A DNA stretch of 64,000 nucleotides from Fusarium oxysporum f. sp. lycopersici 4287 (GCF_000149955.1 NC_030989.1:2303839-2367838), one strand, 5' to 3'; counted from the first letter of the stretch, positions 1-12,463 are shown. The notes: generated by a model from the letters alone, not told the origin. Program-made: numbers and translations.

Positions 1-1479
1 TGATGCAGAACCCATGCCCTGCCCACGCCTGACAGAGAGGGGATGGGTACTTGCGACTACTTCTAGCTGGATACAGGAAGAGCACGAGAGGGTCAGATGT
101 CAGCGAGTCACAGAGCCACAGTCACAAGAGGTGCATGATAGGGCCCTTTGACTTGTTATGAGACGCAACGGGAGGGCTGGGTTGGCTGAGACAATGGGCG
201 TCCGGTCACCTTCTGGACGCAGCAGCAGAACGTCTGGGCAGAGACATTCAGTAGACAGGCCCTAAACAGACCAGGTACCTGAGCCAGTCAGTACCTCCAA
301 AGTAGAGTCCACCTTCACGACACCTTCTCAGGGCATCCCATCCGGGTGATCTTCTCTCTTTAGCTGCATCTTCCTTTTTCTCTCTCTCTCCCTCTTTCGA
401 CTTCCCCCCTCGAGCCTCTCCTCCTCTTCTCTTTTACAGACAGAGCCTCTAGAGTCTCCAGTCTCCATTTCTCAGAGCAATTGCTCCAATTGCCTTGAGC
501 AATTAACAGAACAAACATAAACGCATATCCATCCACGCATCCCTGCCTCGTCTATTCGGTCAAGGGCCTTGCAATTGCATCGCAGCTTTGTCACATTCAA
601 TACCGGATACCTTACCCTGGTGTCCAGGCTCTTGTTATTACTCACTACCTCACCGTACCGTGCCTATCTGGAGCCACGAGGATTACTCACAGTCTCGGGT
701 ACCAATCGATCTTTGTGTGCTCTTACTCATCTCGCATCTTGGACCTGGCCATTCATCTTTGACTCTCTTGTTTCTTGTTGTGTTGGGCGTCAAAGGTGTC
801 GGTCCAAGCAGCAATTGACCGACTAGACTAAGGAACAGACAACTCACCATTCGACTTAGGCCACTCACAATACCTCACATCACCTTGCCTTGCTTTGCCT
901 TGCCTTACCGTACCGTACGGATCCATTCAATTCTCTCTGGGCTTCCGCACGGCACTACCTCAGCTGGACAACTCACTCACTCAGTTACTCATCTCAGGGC
1001 ATCGAATTGGATACGCCTTGTTTCTTACCTTGGGTCGCCTCGGAATCCCTACCCGTTCATTCTCGACCGCCTTCTCTCATCCACTCCGCCACCTCACCCG
1101 GCCAACATTCTTGCTTGCCTCACTGTATTTCTCGCTATCTATTTGGACCTTTCTTCTTCGTGGATTTTTTTCCTTCTAATCTGTCGTTTTTAAAATTTTC
1201 GGTTTTAATTTTCTCCAACAATTTGGGGTTGCTACTCTACTCCTGGTTCTTCATTACTCATCACCGCCAACCTTGACCGATATTCCAGTCTCCCCACCAG
1301 CCCCCTCCTCCTCTTACATATTGCTCAGCCAGTAACGCTCGAGCAACGCATTCGTTCAGTTCCAAAAGTCTTTGGAGATACTCCAAGACTCCAGCAATCT
1401 CGGCCAAGGCATCCGAGCGGGTACCTCACAGCAGGCAGCCGATCGGACAGTCCTGGCACTCAGAGCTCTATAAGAGACC
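1..1479. other. Non-coding leader/promoter region upstream of the VOC-domain gene
   Basis: No supportable coding region: the open frames here are short, overlap one another and show no recognisable domain. The stretch is strongly CT-rich (for example the CTCTCT tract around 379-396) and holds repeated ACCGTACCGTAC-type words near 650 and 905-918. This is typical of a long fungal promoter plus 5' untranslated leader for the gene that starts at 1480. No TATA box or intron was assigned. Confidence 0.5.
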
Positions 1480-3830
1480 ATGACACTACCATTCGTTGAG
1501 GTGTCACATTTGGCACAGTCCTCATCTTTCTACTCGGCAACTCTTCAGCTCATTGGCCTGCGCTTCTTGAACGAGTCACGCGAACAGAACTCGTCCATTG
1601 GGACTATCACTTACGGAATTCCAGCTGGAGCCGGCAAGTCTGGAGGCAAACGTGGTGACGATCAAAAAGGTGGCACGCCAGTTCTGCAGATCCGTGAGGT
1701 TTCTCGACCTTTCGAACCCGTCAAGCTCTCGACTCTGGTCTTTGCGGTACCATCCACTGATGCAGTGATCGACTTCCACGACTGCGCCTTCACCGCGAAT
1801 CCGTGGCTGAGTATTCAAACTGACGGTGACCCAATCTATCCCGGCGGCCCCAGCCCCAGACCTCGTTTAGGCTTTGAAGGCGGTGAAACCCCAAGACGAG
1901 CAACAGTACGTGACCTTGACGGCAACACCATCCAGGTCGTTTATCGACAGCCTACTTGTCCTCGGGATTATTTTGGTCGAATTATCGAATGGACTTATGA
2001 CGGCACCACCGCCCAGCCAAACAGGAATCGCTCTCTTTCACAACCTCAGCTTCNNNNNNNNNNNNNNNNNNNNNNNNNNNNNNNNNNNNNNNNNNNNNNN
2101 NNNNNNNNNNNNNNNNNNNNNNNNNNNNNNNNNNNNNNNNNNNNNNNNNNNNNNNNNNNNNNNNNNNNNNNNNNNNNNNNNNNNNNNNNNNNNNNNNNNN
2201 NNNNNNNNNNNNNNNNNNNNNNNNNNNNNNNNNNNNNNNNNNNNNNNNNNNNNNNNNNNNNNNNNNNNNNNNNCCCATGTGATGTTTCCCCCTCGTCCAA
2301 AGTTCCAATAACAACGGCCTAAGTACTACCACTGTCGTCGGAGCCATCCTCGGAGTTGCTGCCGCTGGCGCTGCCCTCACATATGGCTTTGCAAGCCACA
2401 ATGCTAAGGAACGAGAACGAAAACCAAGACAAGAGTATGAGCCCCCGTCACTCCCACGACGCTCAACCTTCCCCGAGAAGGCCCCAACGGTTCACAAACT
2501 ACACAATGACGAGCGTCGAATTACCTACGCTGACTATCCTCCCACGGCGTCACAATATCCGCCCAAGGCACTGCCTTATCGAGGACATGGTGGTTTTGCC
2601 CCTCAGGATATGTATCCCGAGGGATATCCTTTCCAGAAACACATGCAGAATGACTATGCTCCCCGCAAGATGCATCACGAGTCGTATCCGCCAAGGAATC
2701 TCGGTTACATAGAAGACGACAGCAGTGAGGATTCTCCAGACGAGCCGGTCCGCCCCATCCAATACCTGACGCAAGCCCCCTATGATGAGGAGAATCCATG
2801 GTCAAACGAATCCCGAGCCAGAAGTCGGAGCAGAACTCGGAGTGTAGCCAAGAGCACTGCGAGGAGCGTCGCTGCGAAGAGTGTTGCTCCAAGCACCAGA
2901 AGTGTTGCGAAGAGCACTGCAAGGAGCGTTGCTCCTTCTCGGGCCCGATCGCGAAGTCGAGCCCCAGAGGAAGGATATGATAACACCCGAAGTCGACGCT
3001 CGTCAAGGCACCCTCCCCCAGAAGACGCCTATGAGTTTGTGGAAACACGCAGCCGTCATGCGTCGAGAGCTCCGGACGATGGCTTTGAGACACGAAGCCG
3101 TCGTGCGTCAAGGCCGCCACCTGAGGATGGATTTGATACACGCAGTCGCAGGTCGTCACGACCTCCGGAAGATGGTTTTGAAACAAGAAGCCGTCGGTCT
3201 TCCAGGCCTCCTATAACTGACAAGTCTAGGAGCGTCAGAGCCCGCAGCGAAGCAGGTGTTAGTCGCAGCAAGTCTGTAGTATTAGTGGACGATCTCCGAA
3301 GTGAGGCACCCGTCAGCCGGAAGTACGACGACCGCCGAAGCCATGCCGGTTCCCGAGCGCCCAAGTCATCACAATCAGTCGTCCGTGGTCACCGGCCTCC
3401 GTATGACGATGAGCGGACATACTTTTCAGCTCGGTCACGCCCGTCTTCACGAGCTCCTCGTCGATCCTCCCGCACTGAGGTGGAGGCCGACATTATGGAA
3501 GCACCAGAGGTCCCCGAGGTGCCTGACGCGCCTGAAATTCCTCTGGATCCCGATGTCTACGAAGCCCCCGACATGCCAGACATGATGCCGAGGAGTCGGG
3601 CCAGGAGTCGGTACAACGTGCCCCGGATGGCCACTGGACCTGATTACCCACACATGGGCTACCCAAGCAAGGCTCAGAGCTACGTATCTGCCAGGAACGT
3701 TTCGCTTCCAATGAGCGGCATTGGTAGCAGCCATGCTGATTGGGATGACGACATGGTCAGTGTTGCTCCAAGTGACAGTATCAGCTGTGTTGGGGTGAAG
3801 CCGAGCAGACGAAGCCGCAAGATACGATAA
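1480..3830 (+). CDS. VOC/glyoxalase-fold protein with membrane segment and SR-repeat tail (one gene, interrupted by a gap and an apparent frameshift)
   Basis: The N-terminal part (from the ATG at 1480, about 190 residues before the gap) resembles a vicinal-oxygen-chelate fold: a short start with VSHLAQSSSFYSATLQLIGL, then a domain ending in VRDLDGNTIQVVY, the usual VOC terminal strand. After the 220-N gap the same frame resumes and then breaks near 2307. One extra A in CCAATAAC would restore a continuous frame to the stop at 3828-3830, giving about 780 residues. That downstream frame starts with an alanine/glycine-rich hydrophobic segment (2331-2393, VVGAILGVAAAGAALTYG), a likely membrane anchor. 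A long disordered tail follows, with RSVAKSTARSVA repeats (2820-2960) and about five ETRSRRASRPPPEDGF-type units (3010-3225). The substrate is unknown. Whether the VOC metal-binding residues are intact cannot be judged across the gap. Two separate genes are possible but less likely. Confidence 0.6.
2054..2273. other. Assembly gap (220 N)
   Basis: Run of N inside the VOC-domain gene. Its length keeps the upstream frame (from 1480) and the frame just after the gap in register, so the gap size is probably close to correct and no intron is required inside it. Confidence 0.95.
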
Positions 3831-5104
3831 GGAAGAATTACGATTATGAGATGCATTTCTACGAGCGGCGATTAGAACGACACGATTGACGAGTTGATGG
3901 GACGGATAGAAAGCGATTCATGCATGACTAGGCCTTTTCAGATTGGTTCGACAGAATGATATGGTCCAACTGGCAGGCAGTATGTTGTTTACAGACCACA
4001 GATGGAGCTTCATGGGTTTCTGTTTCAAGGATAGCAGCTTGGATCTAATCTCATGGGGTATTTGATTGGGATATGAGGAGGCGTTTGTGTGTTACTACTA
4101 TTATGGTGTCCGGGCAGGGCCCATGGCTTTCTTTCCCAGGTTTTCTTCGGTGAAGGGAGGTTTTGCGATGATTTCCTGTTTCCTTGAGTAAGACGCATTG
4201 GAATATAGCAGTTTGTTTGGTTGACGACAAGCTGTGACTAGTTGTTGGATGTCAAGACTGGACACATGACGGAACATGAAGAAAGACAGAAGACATACAA
4301 GTATTCAGAGATGCGCAATAGAGACGACACAATCATACAAATACAGAAGACATTGGCATTGCAAGATCACAGTCAGCGGTCTATTGCCGAGTCATTTACC
4401 GCCCAGAACATAATCCTTCACACCTCCGCTAGCTGCCCCTCTATCTCGCATCATCATGGTGCAGCCCACTCCTTGCAACACCCTCATGATCCATCAATGT
4501 TGGTGTTTTTAGTGTGGGGGTCACCATGAGCGTCACATTAATCAAGTGCAGTACATGGGATATCACCGACTACTTTACCCTACCTAGTCGCTAGTCTAGA
4601 CTCTGAGGAGTGATATCCCACCCTAATTATTATAGAATTGGTCATTGGCAATTTTCACGGTTTCGTTGTTATGGTTTGCACCAATTCATGGAGATGGAGG
4701 GGCGAGATGAGGAGAGACTCAATATTTTTGTGTGAGATAAGGCTTGAGAGATGATCTACAGTAAATACAGCTCAGTGAGTAACTTAACCAAAACAAGCTT
4801 AAAGAGTCACTTGTCCCACTTGAATCCATTCACTAGCACAGCCTATTCTCCAGGATTTCTGGGTACATGCCAAAGACTCACACAGGCTTTCCCCTCCGGT
4901 TCTCGGACATTTTCCCCCCTCGATCCAACCACGGCGCCACCAATTCACATCGAGTCAAGAAAAAAAGTTGTCTCACATATACTTTTTTGTATAAACTTGC
5001 TATTCGGTATATATCGGCTTCAAATATACCGACCAAAGTCTAGTCATCATTGCCTTCTTCTCTCTTCATCCATTTCATATCAACTTCATCTGTTCAACAT
5101 TATA
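3831..5104. other. Intergenic region, VOC gene to cystathionine gamma-synthase
   Basis: About 1.3 kb without a supportable gene. It should contain the 3' UTR of the upstream gene and the promoter and leader of the downstream one. The 95-codon and 151-codon open frames at 4242 and 4751 have no recognisable domain, and the second runs into the real start at 5105 in another frame. TA-rich tracts occur around 4970-5030. Confidence 0.5.
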
Positions 5105-7051
5105 ATGCCAGAGATTGGCCTGGGCGAGTCCATTCCTCCCGACACGGCACATGTGAGTCAAGACCAAACAATTGAGTGTGTATCTATCATGGAACTATTT
5201 TACTAACTGATGTCTTTAGGCCGTCAGTGTCTCTTTGCCAACATGGAAAGCAAATGTCGGATACGAAGAGGGCGAGGATTGGGTTGTGAACCGTATGACG
5301 ACGGGTTACCCTCGGTGAGCTGAGCCATATCAACTGTCGTGCTATACGAAGTACCCTCACTTACATGAAACTCCAACAGATTCTTTGTCCATAAAGGTAT
5401 TCAGGCTTTCGCCAAAGACATTGTTGATCGCTATGGCAGTCCTGGTCAACAGGCCATGCTCTTCCCTACACCGCGAGTGGCAAACCGCTGTCTAGACTTC
5501 ATCCTCCAGCGAATCTCTCCTGAGCTGGCGAGTCAGGTTCGCAACATTGACTTTACTCTGGACAAGTCAAAGGAGCTCTCGCCTGTGCTGAGGAAGCTCA
5601 CTTCCACCATCTCAGCTGTTGTTTATCCCTCTGAGGTATTTCCAATTGCCAAGCAGTACTGGCAGCACACCGGCGAGGGCACGTCCAGTAGACGTGCTGA
5701 GTTCTGCCACGGCCTGTTCAAGGATGATCTCCTCATCCCAGCTGCTCGATCACGGACTCCTCCTGAAGCCTCGCAGGGCAGACCTTTCCGCGGTCCAAGA
5801 CGCTATACTCGCCCGGGCTCAATCGATGGTGTCTCCTCTCCGGCCCCTTCAACGCCCAAGCAACCTTCGCCGGAGACTCCTGTTGAGTCTCTCGAGAGCT
5901 CACGTTTCCTTGAAGAGCGCTTTGGTAGAAACCTCGATTTGTCCATGGTTGAGCGTGCCAAGTCTGCTATCCGTAGACGTATCGCTGGAGCCATGGCTCA
6001 TGACGTCGATCTGAACAATGGCCCTCTACCTGCAATGACATCCAACACTCGCGGCATGCCCAACCTTGAGGAGAGCGACGTCTACCTTTATCCTGCTGGC
6101 ATGAACGCCATTTTTAATGCTCACCGTGCGCTCCTTCACGCAAGAGAGCCAGCACAGAGTATCAACTTTGGTTTCCCTTATGTGGACACACTCAAGATTC
6201 TGCAGAAGTTTGGCCCTGGCTGTCTCTTTTACGGACACGCCTCTGCAGAAGACCTCGATGATCTCGAGGCACGACTCAAGAATGGCGAGCGGTTCCTCGG
6301 CCTCTTCTGCGAGTTCCCTGGAAACCCCCTGTTGACATGCCCTGACCTCACTCGCATCCGCAAATTGGCGGATGAATACGACTTCGCAGTCGTTGTCGAC
6401 GAGACAATTGGCACATTTGCCAATATCAACGTCCTCCCTGTTGCAGATGTAGTTGTCAGCAGTCTCACAAAGATCTTCTCGGGCGACTCCAATGTCATGG
6501 GTGGAGGGCTTGTTCTCAACCCTGAGAGCAAGTATTACCGCACACTCAAGACTACCATGAACGAGATTTACGAAGACAACTACTGGCCTGAGGATGTTAT
6601 CTTCATGGAGAGGAACAGTCGCGACTTCGAATCTCGAGTGGTCCGCATCAACGCGAATTCGGATGCTATCTGCGAAGTGCTGCGAACACATCCCCTTGTC
6701 AAGAGCATTTACTATCCCAAGTACAATGACTCCAAGTCTCACTACGAAAAGGTCCGTTTGCCAGATGGCGGATACGGCGGTCTACTCTCTGTCGTATTTC
6801 AGCAAAAAGAGCATGCTCAGGCCTTCTTTGACGCATTGCCTCTTGCAAAGGGACCAAGTCTAGGAACAAATTTCACCTTGGCCTCACCGTATGTTCTCCT
6901 GGCCCACTACCAAGAACTGGAATGGGCTGAGCAGTTTGGCGTTGATCCTTATCTTGTTCGTGTAAGCGTTGGTTTAGAGGAGACTACTGAACTTCAGGAC
7001 ACTTTTACAAACGCCTTGAAGGCGGCTGAGGCTGTGTCAATTACGAGCTGA
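5105..7051 (+). CDS. STR2: Cystathionine gamma-synthase (PLP-dependent transsulfuration enzyme)
   Basis: Likely joins an O-activated homoserine with cysteine to give cystathionine on the route to methionine. Spliced model: exons 5105-5152, 5220-5314 and 5380-7051, 604 residues. Both introns have GTGAG donors and CAG/TAG acceptors, the first with a TACTAAC branch at 5201. Translation across the junctions gives a continuous N-terminus. The C-terminal half is a Cys/Met-metabolism PLP fold: [29 protein letters not shown], then [15 protein letters not shown], whose lysine (about residue 410) should hold PLP. The roughly 200-residue N-terminal extension and the shape of the PLP motif match the fungal STR2/met-7 class rather than bacterial MetB. 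Neighbours are unrelated. The assignment to gamma-synthase rather than a closely related gamma-type lyase rests on overall resemblance. Confidence 0.85.
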
Positions 7052-7324
7052 TGATAAAAAGCAAATAAAAGTGCTGTTTTCCTTGCACATAATCGTCAAT
7101 CTGTGTTCTATAAAGTTCATGTCATTATTGTTCCGTACCGATGCAGTCTTCCGTCGTAAATCTAAAGAACGATGTTAGTTGACTGTGCCCTTTACTGGTA
7201 GACAGATGACACAGAACTTACAAATGTCATGGTTCTTTCTGATGCAAAAGTCCGTGTCAATCCAAGTCGCTCAAGTATGCCGTGATGATAATAATAGTCG
7301 TGTCCATGTCTGAGCCTCTTGAGC

Positions 7325-9100
7325 TCACATTATGCAGCATTCCTGGTGGACATAACCAGGCCCGTAGTCCTCGATACCACGCTCAATCTCGTTCGCGCGC
7401 GCTTTCTCTTTGACCTCCTTTGCAAAATATTTCTTCATGTACTTTTGTAGCTCGTAGTCAAGGTTCATCGCAGAAGCCTTGAGGACCACATCTGCTCTGC
7501 ACAATGGGCAATGCTTCTCCTTTCGTCGCTGAATCTTGATGACACAACGGATACAGAATACGTGTTGGCAGTCGAGGCGGACAGGCAAGTAAGCTACTGA
7601 GAAACAGACTGGGCAAAGATAGTCGTTCAGCTGGGGGACTTTGGATACGAGCTCTTGCGACATTTGTGAGCAGACATCTCGTGCAATGGTGCCTGCTAAG
7701 AGCTTATCTGAGTGAACAACGGTAGGGAACTTTCTAGCAACTCCCAGTGCTGTTCGTTTGTCAAATTCTTTGGCGATGTCAGTATCTCGGGCTTGACAAG
7801 CAGTTGGCATATCCTACTTACTCTTGAGAATTTTGGCAACGGCAGTCTTGTTAAGCTCCTGGAACTGCATGTTCTTTAGAAGGGACGCATTCAAGTTGAT
7901 GAAGCGGGTGAAAGCTGCCTTGCTCTCGGGAAGCTTGAAATCTTTGACGAGATTCTGCTTAGCGACCTGGTCCTGGAACCATTGCAGCTGCCTCAGGGCG
8001 ACTTGACTTGAGCGTTCTCCATGGTCTTGTTCGTGGGTAGCGAAGAAGATCTCAGCATCCAAATACAGCTCGAAGATTTGTCGCCATCGTGCAAGATCTG
8101 TCTTTGAAAATCGCTTCGGCTTTACGACCCTGTTCAACTTCTTTTCCAAGCGCTACGATTTCCGAGGTCATGGTTTTCTCTTCCTCCATTTGCAGAGCAT
8201 CAAGGTTGTTGACATCGCTCTGAAGCATCTCGAAGAATTCGGCATCGAAAGTCAGAGGAACCTCGATGATTTCATACATTCCTCGGTCGTACCAGTAGCA
8301 GGTGAGGTCGGCGAGGCTGGGGTCGAGCCATTGCTTGTAGGCTCAGCGATGGATTCTGTTTGTTCGGAGTCGCTTGCTGGCGTTTCGGTAATTTTGACAG
8401 TCTTTTCGTCGGCGAGAGCAATGGCGAGCTTGTCGTTGGCTTCGTCAGCGAGCGCATCGACCGTTTCGGCGGAGGGTGCAGATGTGGTCTCGACAACGGT
8501 TTCGGCTTTTGCGGCATCCTTCACAGAGTCCGGGATTGGCGATTTAGTGACAGGCTCGACTTGCGCCGGTTGGTTCTGGGGGAGGTTGATTGCGATCTTG
8601 TTGAGAAAGTCGCGCGTGTTGGGCGCAAGCGAGGCATCGACGGGGACACCATCTTGAAGATGGACCTGTACGGTGAGTTTTGGGCGGAGGTGAGAGTCGG
8701 CACCGCCTGTGGAAAGTCAGTCAGTTTTGGGCTGAGACAACCGTTGAAAACGTTGGGGTCAGTCCGTCATGTCATACCGTTGAGTTTATACTTCAAGGCC
8801 ACAGGAGACGTTTCATCGGGGTTGAGGAGCTCGCGCAACGTCTCAGGATCGAGTCCAAGCTCATGTAGCTCCCGCGCAACTTTCTTGAGACATTTCTTGA
8901 GCTGGCTATAGGGAATAGCATGATCTACCCAGTGAGCAGGGAAGTCTGTGAGGCTTAGTTAGACACTAGGGTGCACAGAAGTGATAGTATTGTGTAAATA
9001 AAGTATACTGAATATGAAACAACCCGAATACGAACAAAACATGTGAATTAGACGAACCTTGAGCTCGTAGAGTCTCTTTGAAATCGTGACCGAATTTCAT
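7325..9100 (-). CDS. SPX-domain RING-finger protein (RING-14 type E3 ligase); two apparent frameshifts
   Basis: The N-terminus MKFGHDFKETLRAQ, continuing into HWVDHAIPYSQLKKCLKK, is a canonical SPX domain, a sensor of inositol pyrophosphate/phosphate status. The second half of SPX (CYWYDRGMYEIIEVPLTFD, then KPKRFSKTDLARWRQIFE) follows a low-complexity linker. The C-terminus carries a C3HC4 RING finger (DYLCPVCFSVAYLP to HCPLCRAD, 7480-7625), suggesting ubiquitin ligase activity. Exons on the minus strand are 9100-9058, 8945-8778, 8706-7822 and 7767-7325. Exon 3 is not open in one frame. It needs one added base near 8340-8341 (CC to CCC on the coding strand) and one base removed at 8128-8130 (GGG to GG). 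With both changes the conserved SPX helices read continuously. I take these as sequence errors; a decayed gene is the alternative. A short poorly supported intron near 8340 is less likely. Confidence 0.8.
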
Positions 9101-10769
9101 GGTCGCCAAATTGGTGGAGCAGCAAATCCAGTGTCAGGAGTTTTCGCATAAGAGAGGCACGCGACCACTTGCAGTATAAGGCAGTTGGTGGCAAAAAGAC
9201 GGGAAAAGACGAAAGAATAAGAGCAGACCAAGCGACGCTTAAGGCTGAAAGACTCGGATCGCAGGAGAAAAGCAGGGGAAGGATCAAGAATCAAGTCAGG
9301 GAAATGCGCCGCATCAAGGAGAAGGAGGAGGGGAAGAATAAGTGAGTGAGTGCCATTAGTTGGCTCGGTAATTAATGAATGACCTCGTGTATGGAAAAGA
9401 TCGATATTGTATCAAAAGAGAATGGGAGGGAGGGAGAGACCTAACTTAATGCAGACTCGCCCACGTAAATATTGGCACCGATTTCGGGTAACTCATGGTC
9501 TTTTTCCCTCTGAATGGTGTCTTCCATTTGCTTTAGAAGAGGGAAGAAACGGGTAGGGATGAGCCTGGAGTGGGCTCTCGGCAATCTCTTGCCGGCAACG
9601 GTAGAGGCGTTTAAATTGAATGATACCTCTCATGAATCAGACCAACTGCGTCGTTCGACCTTTTTCGCTGACCGAGACTCGAGACTCTTTCAAGCCAGAC
9701 CTAGACCAGATATTTTCGCATTCCCCCGATCGAGTTTTGCATTATCGACGTTGGTGATTGGCTCATCATGGTATAATCAGTGGTGCCATGGATGAAAAAA
9801 TGGTCAGATGACTGCTAAAAAAAAAAAAAAAAAATTAAAAAAATAAATAAAACCCCAGCCTGTATGGCAATGCAAATCTGGTCAAAAAGTCATGATGCCA
9901 ACAGCCAAGATGCAATAGATTGCCATGTCCATCCAATAACTGGACTATCGACGTCAAGGCCATCAAATTTCAGACGAACCGCGTCTGTGCTCTGTTAGCT
10001 CATCGATCACCCGTACAACTAGTCCATTCTCTTCAGCCTCGTGTGTGATCCAGGCTTTGCCATTGGTAGACCCAAGGTTTCTAGATCATTTCCTTGAGGA
10101 ACCATCAACAGTGAAATCAGAGATGCAAATGGCATGAAGGCGTTGATCCGGAAAGCTCAGATGAGCTCTTGTAATTTACACCGGCATTAACCTGATTCAT
10201 TCACCGTACGAAGGATATCTCATAATGGCGTAAGAGCGAAATGAAGGAGAATGGAGAACCTACTAATTGTTAGTCATGAATGAACCAAAGGTAGCGTTGT
10301 ATCTGATTGACAAGTAACGAATATTCAAGACTAGAGCAGCTCGTGTGGAAAGGGAACATGTGATAGTAAGAAATGATGTCAATCAAAAGAACGGCCATAC
10401 TATACCCATTTAAGAATGAGACTGTCTTCCATAAACTTGTATGACTCTTTGTGAATCATCCGGCGTACAAAGTGAGATAGCATGGCGAGGAACAAATGAG
10501 CTTACACGCTTCTAATGGATCTTTTCTGGAAAACGAAAATAGCGGGGGATACATCCTGCGGGGAGAAAGCAAACTTATTTTTATTTGGCCTGATTAAATT
10601 GTCTATCGTTGATTTTGCCCCGCGATGCCCCTCCTTCACACAAAGCTCCAAGTCAACACCTGAAATATATTATTTATAAATCACTGCCTTTTTTATTATT
10701 TATTTTCCGGAAACAACAGATTCGACCGAAACTCTCTCTGGCCCCGTGTTGCTCATTCAAGTAGTAGCC
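9101..10769. other. Intergenic region between divergent SPX-RING and J-protein genes
   Basis: A 1.67 kb shared upstream region. I see no gene. It contains an A17 homopolymer followed by AT-rich sequence (9818-9850) and an AT-rich stretch at 10665-10705 just before the J-protein start. A 93-codon open frame at 9514 has no recognisable feature. Confidence 0.5.
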
Positions 10770-12463
10770 ATGGGAGCCCAACAATCCTCAGAAAGCTCCA
10801 ATGCTGGTGGCCCAGCTCCCGTCGCAAAAACTTGTTACTACGAACTGCTCAGTGTTGAGCGTTCTGCTACAGACGACGAGTAACTCTCTCCGAATATACC
10901 CCTCTAGGTCTTCCTACTGACCCTTTCTTGAATAGAATCAAGCGAGCTTACCGCAGAAAAGCACTCGAGCTTCATCCTGATCGCAACATCAATGATGTCG
11001 AGACCGCCACACGCCGCTTTGCCGAAGTTCAAACCGCTTACGAGATCCTATCTGACCCTCAAGAGAGAGCTTGGTACGATTCACACCGCGATGCCATCCT
11101 CAGTGGAAGAGACGGCGACGATGACGGCCAACCTACTACGTTCCGCAATGTGCGACTCACATCGGCTGAGGAGATCATGGGCTTGATCCGCAAGTTCAAC
11201 GCTGCGGTACCCTTCGATGACGAGCCCACAGGTTTTTACGGAATCTGCAGGGAAACTTTTGAACACTTGGCCATGGAAGAGGAGGCTGCTGCTGACAACG
11301 ACGACCTCGACGTCCGGGACTACCCAACTTTTGGATCCTCTGACGATGACTACGAGGATGTTGTGAAACCGTTTTACACCACATGGACTGGTTTCGCAAC
11401 CGTCAAGTCATTCGCATGGAAGGATAAATATCGACTCTCCGATGCCCCCGACCGTCGTGTCCGCCGTCTGATGGAGAAGGAGAACAAGAAGATGCGGGAG
11501 GACGCCATTCGCGAGTTCAATGATGCTGTCAACTTCCTCGTCGGCTTCGTGCGCAAACGAGACCCCAGATACCTACCCAATTCGCAGACCCAAGACGAGC
11601 GCCAGGCTTCCCTTCGAAATGCTGCTGCGGCCCAGGCCGCTCGATCGCGTGCTGCGAACCAGGAGCGCATGGCATCATTCGAGGTTCCCGAATGGGCCAA
11701 GGCTCGATCCGACGACAATGGAGCAGAGGGGGGGTTTTCAGAATCTGAAGAGGAATCAGAGGTTGAGATTCTGGAGTGCGTCGTATGCAACAAGTCGTTC
11801 AAAAGCGAGAAGCAGCTTGAGGCGCACGAGAAGAGCAAGAAGCACATCAAAGCTGTTCAACAACTGCGTCGGCAGATGAAGCGCGAAGGTGCTGAGCTGG
11901 AGCTTGATGAGGTGTCATCACCACATGAGGCAAATGCGAACAAGCAAAAAGATGTTGCAGCACAGAAAGACAATGTTAAAGAGGAGTCGTTAGGGTCGAC
12001 TCAAGGTGAAATTGTATCACCTTCTCCAGTGGATTCGTCTCTTGCCGCAACACCTGCTGAGTCTGCAGACGCATCAGACGACACCGACTACGCGCCCAGG
12101 GATGTTGTCGAGGAGAGAATAGCTTCAGCCAGCAAACTCAAAACGGCTGGCGATGTGCCTAACGAAGACGATGAACTATCAGCATCAGTGCAGGATCTAT
12201 CTGTTGATGAGCCTGCGCAGGGCAAGAAGGTCGGCAAGGCCAAGGCGAAGCGCGCCAAGAAAGCTGCGGCTGCACAGTCGCAGAAAGAAGAAGTATGTTG
12301 ATTGATGGGCATCCTTCTGATACAAGCTGACAACAGTTCATAGCCACGGTGCGGAGTTTGTGGGGAGACTTTCACTTCTAGAACCAGGCTGTTCGTCCAT
12401 ATTCGAGAGGAAGGACATGCGGAACTAAAATCAGTGACTGGTGGAGGCAAGAAGAAGAGGTGA
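10770..12463 (+). CDS. JJJ1: JJJ1-type J-domain protein with C2H2 zinc fingers (60S ribosome biogenesis cochaperone)
   Basis: Exons 10770-10879, 10936-12292 and 12344-12463 give 528 residues. The first intron splits the J domain. After splicing it reads [32 protein letters not shown], shown here only to mark its ends at about residues 27-60, with the HPD catalytic tripeptide intact. The central region matches the JJJ1/DNAJC21 zuotin-like part (YDSHRDAIL, FYTTWTGFATVKSFAW). A U1-type C2H2 finger follows (CVVCNKSFKSEKQLEAHEKS). After an acidic/lysine-rich linker, the last exon encodes a second finger (CGVCGETFTSRTRLFVHIREEGH). In yeast Jjj1 activates Hsp70 on late cytosolic pre-60S particles to release Arx1 and recycle shuttling factors. 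Domain order and length agree with the family, and all splice sites keep frame. Confidence 0.88.

Noticed and set aside
569..1276. Several overlapping open frames of 76-128 codons in the CT-rich leader
   Set aside because: They overlap in all frames, are low-complexity Ser/Leu/Pro translations of CT-rich DNA and have no recognisable domain.
2521..3186. Minus-strand 221-codon frame opposite the SR-repeat region
   Set aside because: It is antisense to the repetitive coding region; its repeats mirror those of the plus-strand protein.
6026..6742. Minus-strand 238-codon frame opposite cystathionine gamma-synthase
   Set aside because: Antisense shadow of a well-supported conserved enzyme.
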